DNA of 64,000 bases from G963662905 sp963676415 (lineage in GTDB: Bacteria > Bacteroidota > Bacteroidia > Bacteroidales > WRLA01). The stretch is taken from assembly GCA_963676415.1 (NCBI GenBank), contig OY781097.1:4154001-4218000 (forward strand), given 5' to 3'. The position numbers were made by a program, and so were the translations under genes. The notes beneath the pieces were generated by a model. It did not search any database, was not told where the DNA came from, and saw only the letters and a program-made list of their open reading frames with translations. Below, one piece after another: positions 44,415-52,461 of the stretch (position 1 is its first letter; the number at the start of each line of letters is the position of its first letter).

Positions 44415-45120
44415 GGCATTTATGAACTGGAGCAGCGGAAAAGATGCCGCAATGGCCTTGCTTGAAGTGCGTAAAAATAAATCAATTAATATTGAATGCT
44501 TACTCACAAGCATCAATGAAGAATACCAGCGTGTTAGCATGCATGGAGTACAGCTTCAGCTGCTTGAAGCTCAGGCAAAATCCCTGGGAATACCATTGGA
44601 AATTATCTCTGTAGGCAAAAATCCAGATATGCAATCGTATAATGACCTGATGCACGAAAAAATGCTGAAAATGAAGCAATCAGGATTTACCCATAGTGTC
44701 TTTGGCGATATTTTCTTGGAAGACCTGCGTCAATACCGTGAACAATTATTGGAAACCCAAGGCTTAAAAGCGGTTTTTCCACTTTGGAAAAGAAACACCA
44801 AAGAGCTGATAGAAGGATTTATAGATATGGGGTTCAAAGCCGTGGTCGTTTCCTGCATGGCGGATAAAATAGATCAAAGCTTTTGTGGCCGTCTGCTTGA
44901 TAAAACTTTCCTGAATGACCTTCCTGCTGATGTGGATCCCTGTGGCGAAAATGGTGAATTCCATACATTTTGTTTTGATGGCCCTGTTTTCAATCAAGCA
45001 ATTCCTTTTAAAAAAGGAGAAATAACATACCGCTCCTATCCGGCACCCAAATCAGAAAAGGCTGGCACTCCAATTAAATACGGTTTTTGGTACTGTGATT
45101 TGCATTTGATACGGAATTAA
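44401..45120 (+). CDS. Dph6-like ATP pyrophosphatase (diphthine-ammonia ligase family)
   Basis: 239 residues of the PP-loop family TIGR00290/COG2102. The PP-loop is MNWSSGKDAAMALLEVRK (S-G-K-D), with further blocks SINEEYQRVSMHGVQLQLLE, GFTHSVFGDIFLEDLRQYRE, FPLWKRNTKELIEGFIDMGF and DPCGENGEFHTFCFDGPVF, all standard in the family. Dph6 in eukaryotes amidates diphthine; bacterial members act on unknown substrates. Its first 14 bp overlap the murD2 gene, so translation is coupled with the peptidoglycan pair. I have no proof that it works on muropeptides. Confidence 0.87.
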   Translation: MKQFKAFMNWSSGKDAAMALLEVRKNKSINIECLLTSINEEYQRVSMHGVQLQLLEAQAKSLGIPLEIISVGKNPDMQSYNDLMHEKMLKMKQSGFTHSVFGDIFLEDLRQYREQLLETQGLKAVFPLWKRNTKELIEGFIDMGFKAVVVSCMADKIDQSFCGRLLDKTFLNDLPADVDPCGENGEFHTFCFDGPVFNQAIPFKKGEITYRSYPAPKSEKAGTPIKYGFWYCDLHLIRN

Positions 45121-45208
45121 GTGAAAAAATATGCCCTAATAAACGAATCACAAGCAACCATTTAAAACGGCAGCTGTTTAGTTTACAAAGCTTCTAATGA
45201 TATTATTT

Positions 45209-46651
45209 ATGAAAGCAAAACCATACCTTATCTCTTTTCTGTTTCTCTATTTTATCATTTCTTCACTCAAAGCACAGAGCCCGTTTACCACCTTGCTGCC
45301 ATTTATTGATGATCAGAGTGTAGCAGATATCGCCTTTTACGATGAGCACATTTATGTTTTGGAATGGATTTACGAAACGCCCGACCTCACCAAAGGATAC
45401 AACCGCATTAGTGTACTCGACATCGACGGAAACATTGTAGTACAACGATTTCCCGGAAACGATAATGGACTATTATTCTATAATTTTAGTAAATTCAATG
45501 GTCAGCTCTTGCTTCTTGGCAATGAAATCAATCTCACAGAGCAACAAAGCCTGGCCATTTACGGAATCAATTCAGATGCAATTATCAACCGTATTTCCTT
45601 GATCCCCTTAGGGCCATATCCTATGATCGACATGACAAAACCCCAGTTGATCAACAATGACAATGAGCTAATTCTAAGTTCACTGCACCAAAGAGCTGCA
45701 TTACGCTACCAAATGAACTTTATTAAAATCAATAAAAGATATGGACTGTTGCAGCATAAAGTTTATGATCCTGACCACAGTTGCAAAGCCTACAGTTTTG
45801 TTAAAGCAGATAGCGGATATTTGCTTTCTGCAATTTTATGGCCGCAATACAATTTTTCCATTCAGATCAGCAAACTGGACGAAGAATTCAACCTGACGCA
45901 AAGCCTAGATTTAGAAAATCAGGGCATATCTGCACCCAGTTCATTACGTTATCTGTATAATGGAAAATTCATTTTTGCTGCACAACATGAACCACTGCGC
46001 GACATGGCATTGATGCTGCGAAAAGGGAACCTGGAATTGCAAAATATGGGCTATTTCGGAAAACCCGGCGACACCAACGACCGACCTGCATCGGTGCGCT
46101 GCGTGGATTTAACAAGCGACCGGAAAATCATTGCCGGGTCCACATCCAACCACAATGGAAATATTTATTCCGACAATAATTCCTGGATTCATTTAATTAA
46201 ATTCAACACCTTTCCTGAGGATATCGAGTGGGAGCATTTTTATGGTGGCGATGCATTCTATACACTCAGCATAATAGAGCCCCTTGATGATGGAAATATC
46301 TTAATGGCTGGCACGCATTACACCACTGGTTCAGGAACTTACAACAGAAATAATATCATCATGCGCGTCAACCCGGAAGGAGTTATTACTTCTCTTGGTG
46401 ACGATAAAAACAAACAAATAGGGGATATTCAGGTTTATCCTAATCCCGGAAAAGATATTTTAAACTGGAAGATAAACAGGGACAAAAAAATAATACTATT
46501 AGAAATTACCGACCTAAACAATAAATTAATTTTCAGCATACAAAACCCTGTAAAACAAATTAATACAAGCAGGCTCCAATCAGGCAGCTACATCCTGCGC
46601 CTTTTGGCCCCTGATGGAAGTGTTTATCAAACAAAATGGATTAAAGATTAA
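45209..46651 (+). CDS. Secreted protein with type IX (Por) sorting domain
   Basis: 480 residues from MKAKPYLISFLFLYFIISSLKAQ, a clean signal peptide; four upstream codons are less likely. The middle 360 residues are beta-rich with propeller-like repeats (YNRISVLDIDGNIVVQRF, YQMNFIKINKRYGLLQHK, YSDNNSWIHLIKFN) and no named family. The last 75 residues (IQVYPNPGKDILNWKINRDK, DLNNKLIFSIQ, LQSGSYILRLLAPDGS) form a Por secretion system C-terminal domain, so it is type IX cargo. Independent promoter region after the Dph6-like gene. Function unknown. Confidence 0.8.
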   Translation: MKAKPYLISFLFLYFIISSLKAQSPFTTLLPFIDDQSVADIAFYDEHIYVLEWIYETPDLTKGYNRISVLDIDGNIVVQRFPGNDNGLLFYNFSKFNGQLLLLGNEINLTEQQSLAIYGINSDAIINRISLIPLGPYPMIDMTKPQLINNDNELILSSLHQRAALRYQMNFIKINKRYGLLQHKVYDPDHSCKAYSFVKADSGYLLSAILWPQYNFSIQISKLDEEFNLTQSLDLENQGISAPSSLRYLYNGKFIFAAQHEPLRDMALMLRKGNLELQNMGYFGKPGDTNDRPASVRCVDLTSDRKIIAGSTSNHNGNIYSDNNSWIHLIKFNTFPEDIEWEHFYGGDAFYTLSIIEPLDDGNILMAGTHYTTGSGTYNRNNIIMRVNPEGVITSLGDDKNKQIGDIQVYPNPGKDILNWKINRDKKIILLEITDLNNKLIFSIQNPVKQINTSRLQSGSYILRLLAPDGSVYQTKWIKD

Positions 46652-47052
46652 AAAAAAATGGCTGCATTCTAAATAACGGATGATTGTTAAGATTATAAGT
46701 TTTATTCAAAAAAAACAAAGAGATTTCTCAATCGGCAATGACTTTCAGGCATAAACCTCCATCGAAATGACCATCTTAAAGCTATTTTGCAGGGGCAGGG
46801 CCGATAGCGGGCGCGGAACGCCCGCTATCGGCCTACGGCTATTCCTGTGCGCCAAAAATATGCGCTTCCTTTCTCTTATTGCGGTTTGTGCGTAGTCACT
46901 GAGCTTATCGAATGTGCCCATGACAGAAATTTCATGATTAAGCAGGTTAAAACTCTTGTAAATAAGTGGTTTGTATATGATACGGTTCGTTATTTGATGT
47001 TCTTTGATTATCTGATCCTTTAGAAATTGCGCTGTGAATCAACCTATATTTA
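46652..47052. repeat. Intergenic region with GC-rich hairpin and dispersed repeat
   Basis: No gene seen. It holds a strong hairpin at 46800-46832 (GCCGATAGCGGGCG-cggaa-CGCCCGCTATCGGC) and, immediately after it, copy B of the 116-bp dispersed repeat (46834-46949). Confidence 0.75.
46834..46949. repeat. Dispersed 116-bp repeat, copy B
   Basis: Ungapped match to 19461-19576 with a few substitutions. In this copy a 14-bp-arm hairpin (46800-46832) sits directly in front. Confidence 0.8.
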
Positions 47053-47130
47053 GTTTCCGGGTAGAGCGGCTCATTACTTCGCCGCTCCCCCGCAGACCCG
47101 TACGAGCGGATTTCCCGCATACGGTTCCTC

Positions 47131-48426
47131 TCAATTTGGTTTCGCTGAAACATAGGAATGATAAATTCTTGGTTTAAGCAATGGCTGACTGCCGTTTACC
47201 AACTTGGTGAACCGTTCCCATGGCCAGTTCTGCTTGCCGCCACGCCTGTTCAGCCATTTATGCAACATGGCTTTTACCTGGTGGTAGTAGCTGGCCAGCC
47301 TCCGGGAATTAAAGGTTATCCCATAGTAATTGTAATAACCACGCAATTTGACATTCAACTCTAAGATTATATTCTTGATCCGCTCATGCCTGTTGCGTTT
47401 TATCCATTCACCTATCCTTGTGAGCGAGTTTGAGTATTTCTTCTTGCTCGTCTTGCGTTTGAGTACCGGGTATCCTTTTCGGCTTGCCCCGATATAATGG
47501 GTAAAACCGAGAAAATCAAAACTCCGGTTTCCACGTTCCGGCTTGTTCAGGTTTACGGTCCGGGTCTTTCCCGGGTGCAAACGCAGATAGTACTTTGAAA
47601 ACCGTTTGGGCAATACTTTCATTACACGGTTTGCATCTTCTGCGTTTTCAAAACCAAGTACAAAGTCATCGGCGTAACGAACTATAAAACTCTTGCCTGT
47701 CAAAAGGGGTTGGATAACTTCCGAAAACCATTCATCCAAAACATAATGCAGGGAGATATTGCTCAGCAGTGGGGACACTATTCCCCCTTGGGGTGTCCCT
47801 TCTTTTGGATAACTTAATGTTCCATCCTCAAGAATCCCTGCTTTGAGCCATTTATCCAGCATTTTACGAACTTTCCCATCTTTCACCCGGTGGTCAAGAA
47901 ATTCCCGCAACTGGCCATGGTCAATGCTACCAAAGTAGTTTTGTATGTCCGCATCTATTATGTAATGCATCCCTTCAAAGCTTACTTTCTGGAACATATA
48001 CCCTATGGCCTGATGGCACGATCGTTTTGGCCGGAACCCATACGAAAAGTCCTTGAACATCCCTTCGTAAATAGGCTCCAGTACCCGGCGCACTGCTGAC
48101 TGAAGTACCTTATCCTCTATTGTTGGGATACCCAACGGACGCTTTTCAGTTTTCCCTTTCGGTATGTAAACCCGTCTTACAGGTGGCGCTTTATAGCGCC
48201 CTGACTTAAACTGGGTAATCAACTCCGGCAAGCGCCCGGACGTTTCCCTGGAATAATCAAACCAATCTTGTTTGTCTATGCCTGCCGAACTGTACTTATT
48301 GAGGTTCATAAACTCTTTGTACAGCATTTCGCTGGTTATAAACTGACTTAGGTTGGTCAGTGGTTCTCCTTTGAATTTCTTTGCCCGTTCTGCTATTTGC
48401 AGCTCAACGGTTGACATTTCTTCCAT
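47131..48426 (-). CDS. ltrA: Group II intron reverse transcriptase/maturase
   Basis: 431 residues. RT motifs in order: KYSSAGIDKQDW, RRVYIPKGKTEKRPLGIPTI, DFSYGFRPKRSCHQAI, YIIDADIQNYFGSIDHG, TPQGGIVSPLLSNI, the catalytic VRYADDFVLGFE and KTRTVNLNKPERGNRSFDFLGF. The maturase X domain follows (NVKLRGYYNYYGITFNS, HKWLNRRGG). The protein ends at LKPRIYHSYVSAKPN without an HNH endonuclease, so it is a maturase of the short class. It helps splicing and copies the intron into new DNA sites. It lies on the minus strand, inside the intron, with domain V directly after its stop codon. Confidence 0.92.
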   Translation of the reverse strand: MEEMSTVELQIAERAKKFKGEPLTNLSQFITSEMLYKEFMNLNKYSSAGIDKQDWFDYSRETSGRLPELITQFKSGRYKAPPVRRVYIPKGKTEKRPLGIPTIEDKVLQSAVRRVLEPIYEGMFKDFSYGFRPKRSCHQAIGYMFQKVSFEGMHYIIDADIQNYFGSIDHGQLREFLDHRVKDGKVRKMLDKWLKAGILEDGTLSYPKEGTPQGGIVSPLLSNISLHYVLDEWFSEVIQPLLTGKSFIVRYADDFVLGFENAEDANRVMKVLPKRFSKYYLRLHPGKTRTVNLNKPERGNRSFDFLGFTHYIGASRKGYPVLKRKTSKKKYSNSLTRIGEWIKRNRHERIKNIILELNVKLRGYYNYYGITFNSRRLASYYHQVKAMLHKWLNRRGGKQNWPWERFTKLVNGSQPLLKPRIYHSYVSAKPN

Positions 48427-49074
48427 GTCTCTGGTACACTTAATGTTTCTAAACTACAAACCCAATATTGAGGCATCCCTTATCGCGTTTTTTTTTCGAT
48501 AAGTTTTCCCTTCCCTACTCCCTGGCTCTTATGGGATTAATTCACCAGGTTTCTATCGGTACTATGGGGATGCTAAGACTGCCTTCACCCGTCTCCTGAC
48601 CTTCGGTTCCCCTCGGCTTCGGATACCAATTGCGGTATTGCCTTTTTCCTTTGCGCCTTGTCTGGTGGCAATACGTACCTGACATGGCCCGGGCTTTTGT
48701 TTGCAGCTTGCCCGTTGTTGCCGCTGTCCGATTGGAGGTGGGAGGCTCTCCCAAGTTCCCGTAGAAACCGTTTGTACATCTGCCAAGATCCAAGACCCCG
48801 GACGGGTACAGTATCCTTACCTTAACGGCTACTGTACTTCTGTTCCCACAGACAGAAATGTGAAAACCCTGTCGTTAACATTATTTTCGAGGCTTAATAC
48901 CCGGCTTTTGTACTCCCTGTGTACGCTTCGTGCTACCATTTCTGACAACTACGCAACACTCGGTTCCGGGTGCTGGTTAGGCTTTCCCGGGTAGGTTTGG
49001 TTACCTACTGGCTTCTGATGAAAAGTTTCAAAGAACGATACTGATCCCCTTTTCACGGGCTTTGCTTGGCGCAA
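48427..49074 (-). ncRNA. 5' domains (I-IV) of the group II intron
   Basis: About 650 bp between the intron 5' end and the RT gene. Open frames read here overlap each other on both strands and look like structured RNA. Read on the minus strand it contains AAAAGGGGATCAG, GAAACTTTTCATCAGAAGCC and CGTACACAGGGAGTACAAAAG, as in other bacterial group II introns. Confidence 0.6.
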
Positions 49075-49105
49075 TCTGCCCATAATGTCCGATCTCAGCG
49101 TTATT

Positions 49106-49160
49106 TCATTTGCTGGAAACAGTCATTTACTCCAGTAAACTCCTCGTTTCCAGCAAATGA
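49106..49160. repeat. Nested palindrome next to the intron 5' end
   Basis: TCATTTGCTGGAAAC (49106-49120) and GTTTCCAGCAAATGA (49146-49160) are perfect 15-bp inverted arms. Inside lies a second palindrome, TTTACT-cc-AGTAAA (49126-49139). It is 32 bp upstream of the inferred intron start. Confidence 0.8.
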
Positions 49161-49285
49161 ATTGCTTCGACCTCGAACATTCTGAATCAGAAACCCGACT
49201 TTATAGACAGACACTATTTAGATTACAGCCAAGATTAAAAAAAAATTAAATCAGGCAAATAGTTTAAACCTATAAAAAATATTTT

Positions 49286-49293
49286 TAGCTTTG
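49286..49293 (+). promoter_or_regulatory. -7 box TAGCTTTG of the histidine kinase gene
   Basis: It fits TAnnTTTG, 26 bp upstream of the ATG at 49320. Confidence 0.5.
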
Positions 49294-49319
49294 TTTCCGT
49301 TTCATAATCAGAAAAACTT

Positions 49320-50786
49320 ATGCCCGAAATCTATGCTATTGAAGAACCATATGGCCAGTTGCTGCTTGACAGAAAGCTATGCGTTCAAAATGTGAATAAA
49401 GCATTTTCGGCATATACAAACATCCCAAAAGAAGCACTCCTCAATTGTAATATTAAAAAATGTTTTGAATTTAGCTTAAAGAGCCTAAAAAAGCTAAAAA
49501 AGCCAAAAGAAAATCTCCAAAAAAAATTCGGGATACTACGTTTGGTAGCCTATTATAGTCCTGAAAGCACAAGAAATTCATTAAGGTTCAGGTTCAATTT
49601 AAGCATCTATAAACAGGAAACCGATTCGGATATTTGCTATCAGCTGCTTATGGTAAAAGCCGAAGAGCTTGACAACCCGTTTTACCCGGAAGTATCTGAG
49701 TCACACCTTTTCCAGCTTCTGTTAAAAGATTTTACCGATTCAATTTATTTTAAAGACACCAAAGGTCGTTTTTTCTTGACAAACCAATTGCACACCAAAA
49801 AATTCGGTTATTCATATTTCGATTTCATGGGCAAAACAGATTTTGATCTTTTTACTGAAGAACATGCCCAAAAAGCCTGGAATGATGAACAAAATATAAT
49901 TAAAACCGGAAAACCAATATCCACAGAAGAAAAAGAGACCCATAAAAACGGGCGTATTACCTGGGCTAGCACTACAAAAATGCCTTTATTTAATGAAGAA
50001 GGTACCATTGTTGGCACATACGGAATCTCAAAAGACATCACTCCCATTAAAGAAGTAGAGCTGGAACTCCGTAAAACCAAACAAATGCTCGAGGAAGTCA
50101 ATGCAGCCAAAGACAAGTTTTTCTCCATCATTGCACACGACCTCAGGTCCCCTTTCAACGCGATCCTGGGCTTTACTGAAGTTTTTCACGAAATGATGCA
50201 AAATAAAGAGTATGAAGATGCTTTGAAATATGCAGAAATGGTCCACCAATCCGCCGAACAAACATACGCCCTGATGAACAACCTGTTGGATTGGGCCAAT
50301 TCGCAAAGCAAACGAATGAAGTTTAATCCCATCGAAATCCAGATAAAAGATTTGTGCAATGAAGTAATTTCGGGCATTGCCCTTGTTGCCCAATCGAAAA
50401 AAATTATTATACATAATGAAATTCCAGAGCAAATTACTCTGATCGGCGACTTCAATATGATTGAAACAATTTTACGCAACCTGATCAGTAATGCCATCAA
50501 ATATTCTTATCCCAATTCGGAAATCAGAATTCTATTTTATGAAGATGAACATCAAAGCTGCCTGAGTGTGCGCGACCAGGGAACCGGAATTGACGAAAAG
50601 AAAATCCCTCAATTATTTGAAATTGACTCCAATATTCAAACCGAAGGAACCAACAGCGAAAAAGGCTCAGGACTGGGACTCATTGTGAGCAAAGAATTTG
50701 TTGAACGGCATGGTGGACATATATTTGCCGAAAGCATAAAAGGAAACGGCAGCGTATTTAGCTTCACCATCCCGAAAAAACATTGA
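49320..50786 (+). CDS. PAS-domain sensor histidine kinase (HisKA)
   Basis: 488 residues, soluble. An N-terminal PAS-like region (1-120) is weakly conserved. A second PAS domain with PAC (about 135-255) shows FTDSIYFKDTKGRFFLTNQL, HKNGRITWASTTKMPLF and GTYGISKDITPIKEVE. A coiled coil leads to HisKA with the phospho-acceptor in KFFSIIAHDLRSPFNAILGF (His about 275). HATPase_c follows: N box TILRNLISNAIKYS, G1 box VRDQGTGIDEKK and G2 box GSGLGLIVSKEFVERHGG. Orphan kinase: no response regulator adjacent. Divergent from the group II intron region. Confidence 0.92.
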   Translation: MPEIYAIEEPYGQLLLDRKLCVQNVNKAFSAYTNIPKEALLNCNIKKCFEFSLKSLKKLKKPKENLQKKFGILRLVAYYSPESTRNSLRFRFNLSIYKQETDSDICYQLLMVKAEELDNPFYPEVSESHLFQLLLKDFTDSIYFKDTKGRFFLTNQLHTKKFGYSYFDFMGKTDFDLFTEEHAQKAWNDEQNIIKTGKPISTEEKETHKNGRITWASTTKMPLFNEEGTIVGTYGISKDITPIKEVELELRKTKQMLEEVNAAKDKFFSIIAHDLRSPFNAILGFTEVFHEMMQNKEYEDALKYAEMVHQSAEQTYALMNNLLDWANSQSKRMKFNPIEIQIKDLCNEVISGIALVAQSKKIIIHNEIPEQITLIGDFNMIETILRNLISNAIKYSYPNSEIRILFYEDEHQSCLSVRDQGTGIDEKKIPQLFEIDSNIQTEGTNSEKGSGLGLIVSKEFVERHGGHIFAESIKGNGSVFSFTIPKKH

Positions 50787-50901
50787 GCACAAATACTTTA
50801 GCTAAAAGCTTTTCATTATTCAATTTTCGTAAAATTAATCCATTCGGTTTTTAACCGCTTCATTCATCCTTTTTAAAATACAAAAGTGACCGTAATTTTC
50901 T

Positions 50902-50909
50902 TACATTTG
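50902..50909 (+). promoter_or_regulatory. -7 box TACATTTG of the DUF4136 gene
   Basis: It fits TAnnTTTG and lies 70 bp upstream of the ATG at 50979. No clear -33 element. Confidence 0.45.
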
Positions 50910-50978
50910 TACAGCAAATAACATAAACACTCAACCCAATAAGAGCTTTAAACGATGAATAACTATAAAATTTTTACA

Positions 50979-51734
50979 ATGAAAAAATCAGCACTTTTTA
51001 CATTCATGGGCATTATGATCTTAGCCATGATGCTGTCTTCATGTTATAAGTCAGTAGAAGACACTACTTTAGACGAAATCGACATGACGCTTACTTATTA
51101 CGACACAACATTCAATTACGATCAGTACAAAACCTTTTACGTGCGCGACTCTGTAATTTTGAAATCAAATTACCTTAGCAAATTAGAAATAAAGCAATTT
51201 TACCAAGACGGCACATCAGACAAACTCAGGCAGATTATTATTGACAAATTTAAAAGTCTGGGCTACACACTTGTAGCATCGGATGAAGATTTTGATTTTG
51301 CAATAAACCCGCTCATCAGCCTGATGGAATATACCGGAGCAACCTATTATCCCGGATGGTGGTGGGGACCCGGTTACGGAGATTACTGGGGCTGGTACGG
51401 CGGCTATGACGGCTACTGGGGCAACTACTGGGGCTATCCCGGCTGGGGCGGCGGCTATTGGTACCCATGGGGATACTCATACTACAACTATGAAACCGGA
51501 ACCATGATGATGGAAATGATCGATGGAAATTCATTGCGCAATTACAGACAATGGATGGACACGCACACAGCGCAACAAATTAAAGAGGCAGATCCAGCTG
51601 ATGTACCCGCACTTAAATTTGAGTGGCAATGTATGATAGAAGGTGTTCTTGGCAATGGAGCCGAATACAATACCGACCGTGCCGAACGCGGATTCAATGA
51701 AGCTTTCGAACAATCACCTTATCTGCAAAAATAA
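50979..51734 (+). CDS. DUF4136 lipoprotein with Trp/Gly/Tyr-rich segment
   Basis: 251 residues from MKKSALFTFMGIMILAMMLSSCYKS, a lipoprotein signal (Cys at about 22); eight upstream codons are doubtful. The family DUF4136 fold is seen in YDTTFNYDQYKTFYVRDSV and LRQIIIDKFKSLGYTLVASD. A striking aromatic block at about residues 119-168 (WWWGPGYGDYWGWYGGYDG and following) is made of Trp, Gly and Tyr almost only. It then continues TGTMMMEMIDGNSLRNYRQW and FEWQCMIEGVLGNGAEYNTD. Envelope protein of unknown function. The outer-membrane barrel gene begins 37 bp after its stop, so the two are probably an operon. Confidence 0.85.
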   Translation: MKKSALFTFMGIMILAMMLSSCYKSVEDTTLDEIDMTLTYYDTTFNYDQYKTFYVRDSVILKSNYLSKLEIKQFYQDGTSDKLRQIIIDKFKSLGYTLVASDEDFDFAINPLISLMEYTGATYYPGWWWGPGYGDYWGWYGGYDGYWGNYWGYPGWGGGYWYPWGYSYYNYETGTMMMEMIDGNSLRNYRQWMDTHTAQQIKEADPADVPALKFEWQCMIEGVLGNGAEYNTDRAERGFNEAFEQSPYLQK

Positions 51735-51771
51735 TCCAACATAAACATTCACTAAAACAAACTGAACAATC

Positions 51772-52413
51772 ATGAAAAAATATTATATCATCCTGATCAG
51801 TATCCTCTTCCTATCAGCTTCATCATATGCACAGGACGAAGAATTTGCAGAAATAAAAGCTTCAACGTGGCTCGACGAATGGCTGATGAACATCAACTTT
51901 GGTGTGGGCATGCCCGCCGGCGACCTCAGCGATTTCCTCGATGGAGAAACCAGCTACCGCGATATGTCTATCGAACTCAAACGCGTAATTGGCGATCATT
52001 TTGCTGTTGGCGGACGACTCGGTTGGGCAGGTTTTTATCAGAAATTCGACCGTACAACTTATGAATTTCCCGGAGGTGCTGTTACTTCCAGCGTTTTTAA
52101 TTATATGTATATCGTTCCTATTCAAGCTGTTGCCAACTATTTCCCCCTTGCAGATGCTCCGGTGCAGCCCTATGTGGGTTTAGGATTTGGCGTATTTTCA
52201 AATACACGCAAAACCGATCTCGGCCTCTATGGCATTGACAATAACGACTGGCGCATGGGCATTACACCCGAAATCGGTGTCGTTGTGCCACTCGGTGATG
52301 CAGGATGGGGACTCGAAGCAAAGTATAGCTACAACTATATTTTCTATAATGAACTCGAATTTGACCAGCTATCCTATATGGACCTGAAAATTGGAATTGT
52401 AATTTCTTTCTAA
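51772..52413 (+). CDS. Outer-membrane beta-barrel protein
   Basis: 213 residues with a signal peptide (MKKYYIILISILFLSASSYAQ). The rest alternates short amphipathic strands as in OMP_b-brl proteins: LMNINFGVGMPAGDLSDFLD, HFAVGGRLGWAGFYQKF, VQPYVGLGFGVFSNTRKT, WRMGITPEIGVVVPLGDAG, ending in an aromatic C-terminal strand (MDLKIGIVISF) as required for barrel assembly. It has no named function. It follows the DUF4136 lipoprotein closely and is ended by a terminator. Confidence 0.85.
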   Translation: MKKYYIILISILFLSASSYAQDEEFAEIKASTWLDEWLMNINFGVGMPAGDLSDFLDGETSYRDMSIELKRVIGDHFAVGGRLGWAGFYQKFDRTTYEFPGGAVTSSVFNYMYIVPIQAVANYFPLADAPVQPYVGLGFGVFSNTRKTDLGLYGIDNNDWRMGITPEIGVVVPLGDAGWGLEAKYSYNYIFYNELEFDQLSYMDLKIGIVISF

Positions 52414-52420
52414 AACATAC

Positions 52421-52452
52421 TAAATGCTCGCATCGGCGGGCATTTTTTTTAA
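52421..52452 (+). terminator. Terminator of the barrel gene
   Basis: ATGCTCGC-atcg-GCGGGCAT followed by TTTTTTTT; one G-U pair. The next start codon (52462) lies 10 bp after it. Confidence 0.75.
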
Positions 52453-52461
52453 ACCTCAATC

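Larger units (their letters stand above)
47053..49074 (-). mobile_element. Group II intron (approximate boundaries)
   Basis: The reverse transcriptase gene lies within an intron on the minus strand. Domain V follows its stop: on the minus strand the stem AACCGTATGCGGG-aaa-TCCGCTCGTACGGGT (about 47096-47128). A domain VI-like hairpin follows, GAGCGGC-gaagtaatga-GCCGCTC (47064-47087), and the sequence CTCTACCC near the 3' end resembles known intron ends. The 5' part (48427-49074) contains GCGTACACAGGGAGTACAAAAGCCGG-like domain I sequence and begins near TTGCGCC (49074), one base off the GUGYG consensus. Both ends are approximate. Confidence 0.75.

Noticed and set aside
48542..48994. Overlapping open frames of 60-97 residues upstream of the reverse transcriptase
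   Set aside because: They lie in the structured 5' part of the group II intron, on both strands and in all frames.
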